DNA of 64,000 nucleotides from a bacterium (GCA_021777375.1 JAJYDV010000004.1:1-64000), one strand, 5' to 3'; positions 50,312 through 58,134 are shown, counted from the stretch's first letter. Notes: a model not told the origin generated them from the letters alone. A program made the numbers and translations.

Positions 50312-50716
50312 TCAAATGGCGTGAAATGCCCTGTAATGCGTGCTAGCCGTCTTATCAAAGCGGTTGAGGCTGACTATAACCGTGTTGGTTATAGTCCTAC
50401 TCTCAATTATGCCGTCTTTAGTTGTGCGACTCAGGTTGTTGATTACAGTTTGAGTAAGATGCTTGGCGTCATAGAGTGCAGTAGATCTATGCTTTAAACT
50501 TTCATAAATACTTAAGAAGAGTTTTTCTTTCGCAAATTCTTTCGCCGGTTTGCCCGGTTTCTTAACCATCCATGTTTGAGCAGGGTCGTGGCTCTCAATT
50601 GTCGAGAATATAGCCTGACAGCTTTTGCACAATCTACGTCGCCAGATTTGATTGGATCTAATTTGCGGTCTTGAGTTGACTACTCTTGTATCACCGCCAC
50701 AATATACACAAACCAT
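50312..50716 (-). CDS. nrdR: NrdR-like transcriptional repressor
   Basis: 134 residues from the ATG at 50716 (upstream in-frame starts reach into the ncRNA terminator). Zinc ribbon CVYCGG ... RRRLCKSCQAIF and an ATP-cone (VVKKPGKPAKEF.KEKLFLSIYESL) match NrdR, the nucleotide-sensing repressor of ribonucleotide reductase genes. Slightly short (about 150 usual). No nrd genes are in the window. Convergent with the glycosyltransferase, 5 nt apart. Confidence 0.85.
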   Translation of the reverse strand: MVCVYCGGDTRVVNSRPQIRSNQIWRRRLCKSCQAIFSTIESHDPAQTWMVKKPGKPAKEFAKEKLFLSIYESLKHRSTALYDAKHLTQTVINNLSRTTKDGIIESRTITNTVIVSLNRFDKTASTHYRAFHAI

Positions 50717-50782
50717 GTCTATATATTGACACAACGCTATAAATATAACTAGGGCAAAATACTGCCTGGACAAACAAGGAGA

Positions 50783-50952
50783 AATAAAAAAAGAGCCAAA
50801 ATTGCTTTTGACTCTTTTGCGACCCATATATTCTAGCGGGGTCGGCGTATTCGATTTGTAGGCTTGGAACCGAGATCTTCGTAAAACAACTGAAACGATC
50901 CAAGCACACTTGCTCTAGTGGTACTCAAAACTCCACTACTGCTCCGTTTAAC
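50783..50952 (-). ncRNA. Stand-alone structured small RNA, family unknown
   Basis: A complete minus-strand transcription unit of about 170 nt with no ORF. The promoter at 50987-50959 is near consensus. Stems, 5' to 3': TAGTGG/CCACTA; GCTTGGA/TCCAAGC enclosing ATCGT/ACGA-GAT; CGACCC/GGGTCG; and the terminator AGAGTCAAAA-gcaa-TTTTGGCTCT followed by seven U. No SRP, tmRNA, RNase P or 5S signature is visible. It may act in trans as a regulatory RNA. It lies between tRNA-Val and nrdR. Confidence 0.6.
50792..50815 (-). terminator. Strong intrinsic terminator of the small RNA
   Basis: AGAGTCAAAA (minus strand, 50815-50806) pairs with TTTTGGCTCT (50801-50792) with one A/G-type mismatch and a 4 nt loop, then TTTTTTTATTT. 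Confidence 0.85.
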
Positions 50953-50958
50953 CTGGAA

Positions 50959-50987
50959 ATGTTATCTGATGATAAGACTTATGTCAA
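50959..50987 (-). promoter_or_regulatory. Promoter of the small RNA at 50783
   Basis: Minus strand TTGACA (50987-50982), 17 nt spacer, TAACAT (50964-50959). Start expected near 50952. It lies 25 nt downstream of the tRNA-Val 3' end. Confidence 0.7.
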
Positions 50988-51012
50988 GCGGGAGTTCATA
51001 TTAATAATTTTT

Positions 51013-51089
51013 TGGTGGGCGATATAGGACTCGAACCTATGACCTCTTCCACGTCAAGGAAGCGCTCTAGCCAACTGAGCTAATCGCCC
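51013..51089 (-). tRNA. tRNA-Val(GAC)
   Basis: Acceptor GGGCGAT/ATCGCCC, anticodon loop TTGACGT (GAC), D-arm AGCTCAGTTGGCTAGAGC, T-arm ATAGGTTCGAGTCCTAT, encoded CCA. Confidence 0.96.
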
Positions 51090-51267
51090 AAATTTAAAAA
51101 GTACAATTCTACCTGCTGATGCATTATATAGACAATTGCTTAATCGTGAAACCAGGCATCCTAAAATCAGCATATGTCATAAATGGTATAAGTTAAAATG
51201 AGTTATCCACATTGTGGAATGTGCAAAATACAGCAAATATAGGCTAGCCATATAGTACTATCCTTGC

Positions 51268-51372
51268 TATCATACTTTCTACAGGTGAAGTTTTGACGAG
51301 AATGTTTTTCCCGCTCAAAGCAGTGAGTGTGAGGCGGTTGAATGAATTTGCGAGATCATTCAACCGCTTTTT
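51268..51372 (+). promoter_or_regulatory. thrS leader with terminator and candidate antiterminator
   Basis: TATCAT (51268-51273) is a possible -10. A perfect 12 bp stem GCGGTTGAATGA (51334-51345) / TCATTCAACCGC (51356-51367) followed by five T is an intrinsic terminator 34 nt before the thrS start. CCGC (51311-51314) can pair with GCGG of the terminator's 5' arm, giving an exclusive antiterminator. The T-box signature AGGGTGGNACCGCG is not present, so the ligand is unknown; ThrRS autoregulation or a new leader is possible. Confidence 0.65.
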
Positions 51373-51405
51373 GTATTAATACGAATATTTGATAAAGTTA
51401 CAGAT

Positions 51406-53241
51406 ATGAGTGAGATGAATATAAAAGAGTTACGGCATAGCTTGGCGCATATCCTAGCTGCTGCAGTTCAGCAGCTATGGCCGAATGCTCAATTTGGAAT
51501 CGGTCCTACTACTGAAGATGGCTTTTATTACGACATAAAAATTCCAGATTATGTCTTGTCTGGGGCAGATTTATCAAAAATAGAAACTGTGATGCGGAAA
51601 TTAATAAAATCTGACTTGGCTTTTGAGCGGTATAGTTTACCGATAGATGAAGCTATTAAGTGGGCCAAAGAAAACGCGCAGCCTTACAAAGAAGAGCTGC
51701 TTAACGATCTTAAGCGTTCGGGCACGACACTAGCGAGAGATTTAAGCCCTGAAGAAATGGGTACTATAAGCAAAGACAGTGCTAAGGTAGAGAGTGCATC
51801 TTTTTATAAGACTGGCGACTTTGTCGATTTGTGCCAGGGACCACACTTAACTTCTACGGGTAAAGCTGATAATTTCAAATTGCTTCGAGTAAGTGGCGCA
51901 TACTGGCGGGGAGATACTTCAAAGGACCAACTACAGCGAGTTTATGGTGTAGCCTTTAGAACCGAGAACGAGTTAAAGGCTTATCTGGAGAATATGCTGC
52001 AAGCTAAAGAGCGGGATCACCGGAAATTGGGCCAAGAACTGGATCTATTCGTAATCTCGGATCTAATAGGTTCAGGATTACCGTTGTTTACTCCTAGAGG
52101 TACGGTTCTCCGTAACCAACTAATTGCATTTTCAGAAGGACTTCAAAAAGAGGCAGGCTATGAAGAAGTGTGGACTCCGCACATCACCAAAGTTGAGCTA
52201 TATAAGAAGTCTGGTCACTACGACAAATATCCTGAACGGTTCGAAGTAAAGAGTACTGAGTCTGACGACGTGTTTATGGTTAAGCCGATGAACTGTCCTC
52301 ATGTGGCGCAAATTTATGCCTCGCGCCCCAGGAGTTACCGTGATTTACCGCAAAGATATATGGAGACTACGACTTTGTACCGAGACGAGAAGAGTGGGGA
52401 GCTACACGGCCTATCTAGAGTCAGGTCTGTTACTCAGGATGACGCTCACGTCTTTGTGCGTCATGATCAAATAGAAGAGGAGATGCGTTCAATTATTGGC
52501 ATGATTAAGCAGATGTACTTAGTGCTAGATATGCCTCTTTCCGTAGATTTGTCATTCAGAGACGATAGTGATCGTTATTTTGGTACAGAATCTCAGTGGA
52601 ACGAGGCAGAACATACGATTGAAAAGATTGCAAAAGAAGAGGATATGGACTATCAAATAGTTAGAGGGGAAGCTGCATTTTACGGACCTAAGATTGATGT
52701 GCACGTACGTGACGCTCTAGGCCGGAAGTGGCAATGCGCTACTGTACAGTTAGACTACGTTCAGCCAGAACGTTTTGACCTATGCTATACAGATAAAGAT
52801 GGCACTCTAAAGAGGCCGGCTATGATCCACAAGGCAATTCTAGGCTCAATAGAGAGATTTCTTAGTGTGTATATAGAGCACACTGCTGGCAAGTTTCCTG
52901 TATGGCTGGCTCCGGAGCAGATCAGGGTTGTCACTCTGAATCAAGAAGAAACAGTTCTAGCTTATGCTAAAGATGTCATCGAGAAGGGAGAACAGTTAGG
53001 TCTAAGAATGACTTTGGACGAAGCCAACGACTCAGTTGGTAAGAAAATCCGTCAGGCAGAGCTAATGAAAGTGCCATATGTAGTAGTGATTGGACCCAAG
53101 GAAGTTGAAACTGGCGATGTAGTTCCGCGTATCAGAACAGACATAATAGTGCAGGAGCGCAAAGAACCACTATCCATTAGTAATTTTTTAAAAACGGTGT
53201 CTAACGAAGCTAAAACAAGAGTTACTCACTCTTCACTATAA
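51406..53241 (+). CDS. thrS: Threonyl-tRNA synthetase without the TGS domain
   Basis: 611 residues. The protein starts at the HxxxH editing-type domain (LRHSLAHILAAAVQQLWP, then YYDIKIPD); the N-terminal TGS domain is absent. The class-II core is intact: motif 1 region ELYKKSGHYDKYPE, zinc ligands in MNCPHVAQIY and DDAHVF, motif 2 YRDEKSGELHGLSRVR, motif 3 AILGSIERFL, then the anticodon-binding domain. Charges tRNA-Thr, one of which is at 48164. A second ATG 9 nt in is possible. Confidence 0.95.
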   Translation: MSEMNIKELRHSLAHILAAAVQQLWPNAQFGIGPTTEDGFYYDIKIPDYVLSGADLSKIETVMRKLIKSDLAFERYSLPIDEAIKWAKENAQPYKEELLNDLKRSGTTLARDLSPEEMGTISKDSAKVESASFYKTGDFVDLCQGPHLTSTGKADNFKLLRVSGAYWRGDTSKDQLQRVYGVAFRTENELKAYLENMLQAKERDHRKLGQELDLFVISDLIGSGLPLFTPRGTVLRNQLIAFSEGLQKEAGYEEVWTPHITKVELYKKSGHYDKYPERFEVKSTESDDVFMVKPMNCPHVAQIYASRPRSYRDLPQRYMETTTLYRDEKSGELHGLSRVRSVTQDDAHVFVRHDQIEEEMRSIIGMIKQMYLVLDMPLSVDLSFRDDSDRYFGTESQWNEAEHTIEKIAKEEDMDYQIVRGEAAFYGPKIDVHVRDALGRKWQCATVQLDYVQPERFDLCYTDKDGTLKRPAMIHKAILGSIERFLSVYIEHTAGKFPVWLAPEQIRVVTLNQEETVLAYAKDVIEKGEQLGLRMTLDEANDSVGKKIRQAELMKVPYVVVIGPKEVETGDVVPRIRTDIIVQERKEPLSISNFLKTVSNEAKTRVTHSSL

Positions 53242-53245
53242 AAAT

Positions 53246-53563
53246 ATGGATCAGGACATACCGACTTTTAAAAAGGAGGTTGTTAATATAGTTATGGCTA
53301 TTCCTAAAGGTAGACTTATGACATACGGTCAAATTGCAGCGCTTGCGGGTAGCCCAAGGGCTGCACGAATCGTAGGATGGATTGCGCATTTCGGTGATCC
53401 TAATCTTCCTTGGCAAAGGGTAGTTAGTAAAGAGGGCTATTTGGCTCGAGGTTACCCTGGGGGCGTCTCAGGCAATAGTAAAGCCCTTGCTAGAGAGGGA
53501 GTTATTGCAGAAGACTATAAGGTGCCGATCGATAGGCTATTATGGTGGCCAGTTGAAAAATGA
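53246..53563 (+). CDS. Alkyltransferase-like protein (MGMT family, Cys lost)
   Basis: 105 residues. FKKEVVNIVMAIPKGRLMTYGQIAALAG and ARIVGWIAH are the DNA-binding helix-turn-helix of O6-alkylguanine alkyltransferases. The active-site PCHRV reads PWQRVV, so it cannot transfer the alkyl group. Such ATL proteins flag O6-alkylguanine for nucleotide-excision repair. Overlaps miaA by ATGA and lies 4 nt after thrS. Confidence 0.88.
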   Translation: MDQDIPTFKKEVVNIVMAIPKGRLMTYGQIAALAGSPRAARIVGWIAHFGDPNLPWQRVVSKEGYLARGYPGGVSGNSKALAREGVIAEDYKVPIDRLLWWPVEK

Positions 53564-54444
53564 AGAAACCTTTAATTGCAATAGTCGGTTCTACTGCGAC
53601 CGGTAAAAGTGAACTGGCCTTTAATCTTGCTAAACGATTTAACGCCGAAATCGTAAGTGCTGATTCCTGGCTGGTCAGAAGAGGTTTGGACATTGGGACA
53701 GCTAAACCATCTATCAATATGCTCCGAGAAGTGCCACACCATTTAATAGATATAATTGATCCTGAGCAAGATTTTTCAGCTGCAGAGTATAAAAAGTTAG
53801 CATCGAAATCAATTGAGGATATTCATTCGAACGGCAAGTTGCCTTTATTGGTAGGTGGGACGGGCCTATATATTGACTCCATCCTTTATGATTTTAGTTT
53901 TCTTCCGGCCTCAGATCAAAAAGTACGTCAACGCTTAAACGCTCTGCAATTAGGAGAACTATACTCTCTAGCAAAATCAAAAAAATTAGATCTAAGTCAA
54001 ATTGATATGCGTAATAAACGTCGGGTTATTAGATTCATTGAGTCAGACGGTAAGATAGCTACCAGGAACACACTTAGACCAAATACTTTGATAATCGGAA
54101 CTAGAAGCGAAACAGACGTTCTACGCCAACATATCGAAGAGCGAGTCGACACAATGATAAGTCTAGGCCTAGAAAGCGAAGTTAAAAAGCTAAGTGATTC
54201 ATTTGGATGGAGTTGCGAAGCACTTAAAGGCATTGGATATAGCGAGTGGGAACTGTATTTTAAAAACCTACAGTCTATGGCAATTACGAAGCAGAGAATA
54301 ATAAAAGACACGCTTGCATTAGCTAGAAGACAGCAGACTTGGTTTAAAAGAGACAAAAGTATTCACTGGTTTACTACCCCTGTTAATATTGCAGATATAG
54401 ATGCGTTAATAACATCATTTTTGAACAATTCCGTTATTGAATAA
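53560..54444 (+). CDS. miaA: tRNA dimethylallyltransferase (MiaA)
   Basis: 294 residues. P-loop GSTATGKSELAFNLAKRFNAEIVSADSW (in outline) and RRGLDIGTAKPS, PHHLIDIIDPEQDFSAAEYK, VGGTGLYIDSIL are typical. It adds a prenyl group to A37 of tRNAs reading U-codons. The usual DS.QVY before the RG is DSWLVRRG, so the conserved Gln and Tyr are changed; the catalytic Asp and Thr remain. Confidence 0.92.
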   Translation: MKKPLIAIVGSTATGKSELAFNLAKRFNAEIVSADSWLVRRGLDIGTAKPSINMLREVPHHLIDIIDPEQDFSAAEYKKLASKSIEDIHSNGKLPLLVGGTGLYIDSILYDFSFLPASDQKVRQRLNALQLGELYSLAKSKKLDLSQIDMRNKRRVIRFIESDGKIATRNTLRPNTLIIGTRSETDVLRQHIEERVDTMISLGLESEVKKLSDSFGWSCEALKGIGYSEWELYFKNLQSMAITKQRIIKDTLALARRQQTWFKRDKSIHWFTTPVNIADIDALITSFLNNSVIE

Positions 54445-54469
54445 CAAAAGTGCTGCTACAATACTAGAT

Positions 54470-55063
54470 ATGATCGAACAACTCTTTGGGTCTAAAACTA
54501 GAGTAAAACTACTGAAACTGTTTTATGGTAATCCAAGCAGGGCGTACTATGTTCGCGAGATTACGCGAAAAATAGACGAGCAGATCAACTCAGTTAGGAG
54601 GGAATTATCCAATCTATTGAGTGTAGGCATAATTACTTCAGATAATACCAATAACAAACTTTATTATGAGGTAAACCAAAAGTATGAATATTACGACCCA
54701 TTACTTGAAATATTTGGCGGCAAGAAACCTCTTTCCATAAAAAATAGCACTGAACCAAGCACTGGCGCAGAGGAAGAATTTAAGTTACTTGGTCATGTCG
54801 AACTAGTTGTATTTAGCGGTCAGTTTACGAGAGACAGCAGTGCACCAGTAGACGTATTAATTGTTGGCAGCGTTAACAAAAATGCCGTAGAGAAGTACAT
54901 CGCTGGTTTAGAAAAAGAGGAAGGCGGTAAGGAGATTAGTTATACTGTTATGAAGCTGGAAGACTTTAAATACCGAAACCAAATCCGAGACCGATTCGTC
55001 ACCCAGATTATTAATGCCAAAAAACAGGTAATATTAGATAGGCAGAACTTGCTTAATCAATAA
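54470..55063 (+). CDS. Winged-helix protein with a degenerate nucleotidyltransferase-like domain
   Basis: 197 residues from the ATG at 54470; the in-frame ATG/TTG at 54437 is upstream of a perfect extended -10 (TGC-TACAAT, 54454-54462) that starts RNA at 54470, and there is no Shine-Dalgarno. Residues 1-75 are a winged helix (LFGSKTRVKLLKLFYGNPSR, then YYVREITRKI and VRRELSNLLSVGII). The rest (HVELVVFSGQFTRD...VDVLIVGSVNK) looks like a minimal nucleotidyltransferase fold lacking GS.ARG. Similar proteins are frequent in CPR genomes; function is unknown. Confidence 0.7.
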   Translation: MIEQLFGSKTRVKLLKLFYGNPSRAYYVREITRKIDEQINSVRRELSNLLSVGIITSDNTNNKLYYEVNQKYEYYDPLLEIFGGKKPLSIKNSTEPSTGAEEEFKLLGHVELVVFSGQFTRDSSAPVDVLIVGSVNKNAVEKYIAGLEKEEGGKEISYTVMKLEDFKYRNQIRDRFVTQIINAKKQVILDRQNLLNQ

Positions 55064-55085
55064 TGTATAAAAAGGATAATTCAAT

Positions 55086-55709
55086 ATGGACATTCAGTTT
55101 TACGGAGCCAACTGTATCAGTATCAGTTATAAATCAACTAGACTGGTAGTTGACGACAATCTAAAACAACTTGGGAAGAAGCCAGTTTTAGCCAAAGAAG
55201 ATGTTGCTCTTTTTACTTCGTATATTGGTGAAAATACTCCTTTGAATGTTAAGTTAGCTATTGACTGCCCTGGCGAATTTGAGGTTGCTGACTTTTCGAT
55301 CGTTGGCATTGCCGCACAAGCGCACACAGGTGAACCTGACCAGTTAACGTCCACAATGTATAAAATTACGGCAAACAATATTAGTACCCTGGTAACTGGC
55401 CATGTCTTCCCGCAACTTAATGATAGCCAGCTTGAAGCAATCGGTATGGTAGATGTACTAATAATACCTGTCGGTGGCCATGGTTATACATTAGATCCGG
55501 AAGGTGCTCTGACAATTATTAAGGCTATTGAGCCTAAATTAATTATTCCTTCTCACTACGCGGATAATAGCTTGAATTACTCAGTACCTCAGCTGACTCT
55601 TAGCGAAGCTCTGAAGGGGGTTGCTATGGAGCCAAAAGAAACATTATCGAAGCTCAAGCTTAAGGCTACAGACCTCAGTGATGTTACCCAACTAATCGTG
55701 CTCCAGTAA
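55086..55709 (+). CDS. Metallo-beta-lactamase-fold protein lacking the HxHxDH motif
   Basis: 207 residues. The UlaG-like pattern is visible: MDIQFYGANCISISYKSTRLVVDD, CPGEFEVADFSIVGIAAQAH and the C-terminal IEPKLIIPSHY. The position of the metal motif reads LFTSYIGENTP, with no histidines, so metal-dependent hydrolysis is doubtful. It may be a dead member or bind a ligand only. Follows the winged-helix gene by 22 nt. Confidence 0.75.
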   Translation: MDIQFYGANCISISYKSTRLVVDDNLKQLGKKPVLAKEDVALFTSYIGENTPLNVKLAIDCPGEFEVADFSIVGIAAQAHTGEPDQLTSTMYKITANNISTLVTGHVFPQLNDSQLEAIGMVDVLIIPVGGHGYTLDPEGALTIIKAIEPKLIIPSHYADNSLNYSVPQLTLSEALKGVAMEPKETLSKLKLKATDLSDVTQLIVLQ

Positions 55710-55712
55710 AAC

Positions 55713-55901
55713 TTAAAGTAAACTTTTTTTCTTCAATGTCCGAATAGCCTGAGTACTTAGCTTCATACTAACCTTTTTGCCGTCAACTACTACAGTTTTA
55801 GTTTGCAAATTAGGCTTCCAAACCTTTTTGGTGTGGCGTTGGGAGAAGCTGACGTTATTACCGTACTGCTTACCCTTACCGGTTAAATCACATTTCTGCA
55901 T
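55713..55901 (-). CDS. rpmB: 50S ribosomal protein L28
   Basis: 62 residues from the ATG at 55901, preferred because GAGGAAG lies 8 nt upstream; an ORF start at 55928 adds 9 unlikely residues. MQKCDLTGKGKQYGNNVSFSQRHTKK and KVWKPNLQTK are characteristic. The C-zinc motif is absent apart from one Cys. Confidence 0.92.
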   Translation of the reverse strand: MQKCDLTGKGKQYGNNVSFSQRHTKKVWKPNLQTKTVVVDGKKVSMKLSTQAIRTLKKKSLL

Positions 55902-55978
55902 ATTTTCTTCCTCGAATTCAATCGCCATTCTAAACTATAAACAGATAGTGGTCAACGTTAAGTTATACTAATAAGCAT

Positions 55979-56608
55979 ATGTTTTCAAATCTAACGGGAA
56001 TCGAAATCCTATATTTCTTCGTTGCTCTTTTGATTAGCATGATCGCTCACGAAGTTATGCACGGAGTAACGGCCAAAGCTTTAGGGGATCCGACAGCAGC
56101 AGATATGGGGAGATTGACCCTGAATCCACTTAAGCATATCGATCTTATGACGACCATAGTCCTCCCTCTGGCGCTTGTTCTGGTGCATTTGCCCCCGATT
56201 ATGGCTGCTAAACCCGTGCCTTTTAATCCTAATAGAGTTAAGTTCGGTGACTACGGTGCGGCTTTAGTTGGTGCCGCCGGGCCAGCTACTAATTTTGCTT
56301 TGGCAATTATCGGTTCAATCCTGGCTCATATTGTAATAAACGGAAACCCGCAACTACTAGAATTCCTTGGCTTATTTATCCAAATTAACGTAATCTTGAT
56401 GGTCTTTAACTTAATACCAATCCCGCCACTAGATGGTTCGAGAGTTCTTTACGCTTTTGCGCCTGAGCCATTGCGCAGGGTTATGGAAAAAATTGAATCA
56501 ATGGGTTTTATGGCAATTCTATTAATCATTTTAATAGTCTTTGAGTTTATGTCTAATCAGATAATTGGCATTGAAAACGCGGTTTTACGAGTTGTAATAA
56601 ACCTTTAG
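55979..56608 (+). CDS. Site-2-protease-type membrane metalloprotease (M50)
   Basis: 209 residues. HEVMHGVTAKALGDPTAADMGRL holds the HExxH zinc motif in a membrane helix; NLIPIPPLDGSRVLYA holds the third ligand. Five or six membrane helices, no PDZ domain, as in the compact rhomboid-like Zn proteases of CPR and Firmicutes (YdiF/SpoIVFB-like minimal forms). TATACT at 55964-55969 precedes it with no Shine-Dalgarno. Confidence 0.88.
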   Translation: MFSNLTGIEILYFFVALLISMIAHEVMHGVTAKALGDPTAADMGRLTLNPLKHIDLMTTIVLPLALVLVHLPPIMAAKPVPFNPNRVKFGDYGAALVGAAGPATNFALAIIGSILAHIVINGNPQLLEFLGLFIQINVILMVFNLIPIPPLDGSRVLYAFAPEPLRRVMEKIESMGFMAILLIILIVFEFMSNQIIGIENAVLRVVINL

Positions 56609-56633
56609 GTGAATCTTCGATATAATGTACTTA

Positions 56634-56788
56634 GGTCGGGTATGAAGGTTTTAAAATACCTTTAGCCAAGTAATGATTATCTGAATACAAATCATTAGGG
56701 AGCCCGCATCACTTCGGCCGTGGTCGTAGTGAGAGGGCACCCACCTGGGAAATCTCAGGTTAATCAGCTTGGCGCCCGACTTATTTTT
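56634..56788 (+). ncRNA. Stand-alone structured RNA, multi-branched; 6S-like or new
   Basis: TATAAT at 56621-56626 would start RNA at 56633-56634. Ends close: GTCGGG (56635-56640) with CCCGAC (56775-56780), followed by TTATTTTT. Inside: a small hairpin AAGGT/ACCTT, then GCCAAG (56665-56670) with CTTGGC (56768-56773). This helix opens into three hairpins: TAATGATT/AATCATTA (56671-56697); GCCC-TCACT-CGGC against GTCG-AGTGA-GGGC (56702-56738); ACCTGG/TCTCAGGT (56743-56760). A closing stem, a large junction and a terminal hairpin recall 6S RNA, but the three-hairpin junction is not typical. No ORF. Confidence 0.65.
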
Positions 56789-56805
56789 AGAAAACTACAG
56801 ATTAA

Positions 56806-56880
56806 CGGGGTGTAGCGCAGCGGTAGCGCGTACGGCTGGGGGCCGTGAGGTCGCAGGTTCGATCCCTGTCACCCCGACCA
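56806..56880 (+). tRNA. tRNA-Pro(GGG)
   Basis: Acceptor CGGGGTG/CACCCCG, anticodon loop CTGGGGG (GGG), T-arm GCAGGTTCGATCCCTGT, encoded CCA. It begins 18 nt after the U-rich end of the structured RNA and could share its transcript. Confidence 0.95.
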
Positions 56881-57136
56881 AGGAAATGCATGCAACATTA
56901 TGTCGCGGCCCTTGATTTAGTAGATGCGTACCTAATTCATATGGGAAAGGGATAAATTATAAAGAGCATAACTCATATATGCTCCAATACTTTACTTTTA
57001 ATCTTTTGCTAACAGAAGCTCTACAATTATTTCCCTAAGAGGAATCCTTGATTTTTTGAGAATTCAAAACAGGTAATTAATAGACCCTTTTTAGTACGGA
57101 CTAATTTCTTCGAGGACTATTAATATCCTAGAGGCT

Positions 57137-57268
57137 ATGGGCGGAATGGCCGATAAGAGACAACAAGATACCATTGTCGAGAAGCGATTTAAAATAGGTG
57201 ACTTAGAAACTCTAAAGTTGCCAGGTCGTATCGACTACTATTTAAACCGTAAGCTATTGATTACATAA
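57137..57268 (+). CDS. Possible 43-residue small protein
   Basis: In the 558 nt between tRNA-Pro and the RNase H fusion, this ORF (MGGMADKRQQDTIVEKRFKI...) has a basic and amphipathic look and GAGG upstream. No family recognised. The rest of the stretch, AT-rich with no hairpin or repeat I could find, appears empty. Confidence 0.3.
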   Translation: MGGMADKRQQDTIVEKRFKIGDLETLKLPGRIDYYLNRKLLIT

Positions 57269-57438
57269 TCCATCTAACAACCTGAGATTAATTGTTCCAA
57301 GCCGACCGAACAAAGGGGGAAATAGAGACACACCAGAAAACTAATAGCTTTACTGTAACGTAAGTCTCATAGTTAATCTGGTTGTCTTAAAAAACTTTGT
57401 TTGCACTGAATCGATCTAATCACTAGTATAGATAGGAT

Positions 57439-58134
57439 ATGTGGCAAGAAACAAAACACGGACTATTTAAGCAATTCACGTTCATTAACTTTAAAGAAGC
57501 CTTTGACTTCATGACCCAGGTTGCGGCGGTCGCAAATCAGCAAAACCATCATCCAAGGTGGGAAAATGAATGGAACGTTGTAAAAATATGGCTTTCTACT
57601 CACGATCAACAGAATAAAATTACTGATCAGGACAAAAGATTAGCTGCTGCGATCGACGAGTTAGTAAAGGCTGGGGAGCCGATAGATAAGTGGGAACAAG
57701 AGGGCGTAGGCGTGAATCACATGAGAGTAAAACTCTACACTGATGGAGGATCCAGGGGTAACCCAGGACCAAGCGCCAGTGGCTACGTACTTTTTGATGA
57801 GCAGGACAAAATTATTGAAGATAAGGGAGTTTACTTAGGCATAACTACTAATAACCAAGCTGAATATACGGCACTGAAGCTAGGTTTAGAGGATGCTCTT
57901 AAGCACCAGGCTAGCATAGTTGATGTTTACATGGATAGTTTGTTAGTTGTTAACCAGATGAAAGGTAGCTTCAAAGTGCGTAATCGTGACCTATGGCCAA
58001 TTCATTCGGCAATTATGGATCTTACGCGTCAGTTTAAGCAGGTTAGTTTCACTCATGTCCCTAGAGAGCTGAATAAATTAGCCGATGCAGCAGTAAATCG
58101 TGCCCTAGACGAAGCTCTAGGCATAACCGGTTAA
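57439..58134 (+). CDS. Pterin-4a-carbinolamine dehydratase / RNase HI fusion
   Basis: 231 residues. Residues 1-80 form a PCD/DCoH domain: FKQFTFINFKEAFDFMTQVA, then the catalytic NHHPRWENEWNVVKIWLSTHD and ITDQDKRLAAAIDEL. From about residue 95 an RNase HI follows: KLYTDGGSRGNPGPSASGYV, NQAEYTALKLGLEDAL, DVYMDSLLVVNQMKG and LADAAVNRAL, i.e. the D-E-D-D carboxylates. The linker is short (EPIDKWEQEGVGVNHMR). RNase HI removes RNA from RNA-DNA hybrids. What the pterin dehydratase adds is unknown; biopterin hydroxylases are not seen here. TATAGA at 57427-57432 lies 6 nt before the ATG. Confidence 0.9.
   Translation: MWQETKHGLFKQFTFINFKEAFDFMTQVAAVANQQNHHPRWENEWNVVKIWLSTHDQQNKITDQDKRLAAAIDELVKAGEPIDKWEQEGVGVNHMRVKLYTDGGSRGNPGPSASGYVLFDEQDKIIEDKGVYLGITTNNQAEYTALKLGLEDALKHQASIVDVYMDSLLVVNQMKGSFKVRNRDLWPIHSAIMDLTRQFKQVSFTHVPRELNKLADAAVNRALDEALGITG

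Noticed and set aside
51290-51405. T-box riboswitch for thrS
   Set aside because: The conserved T-box sequence AGGGTGGNACCGCG is absent and no Stem I specifier loop was seen.
56634-56788. SRP (4.5S) RNA at this locus
   Set aside because: The conserved domain IV loop (GGAA with AGCAGC) is not present in the predicted hairpins.
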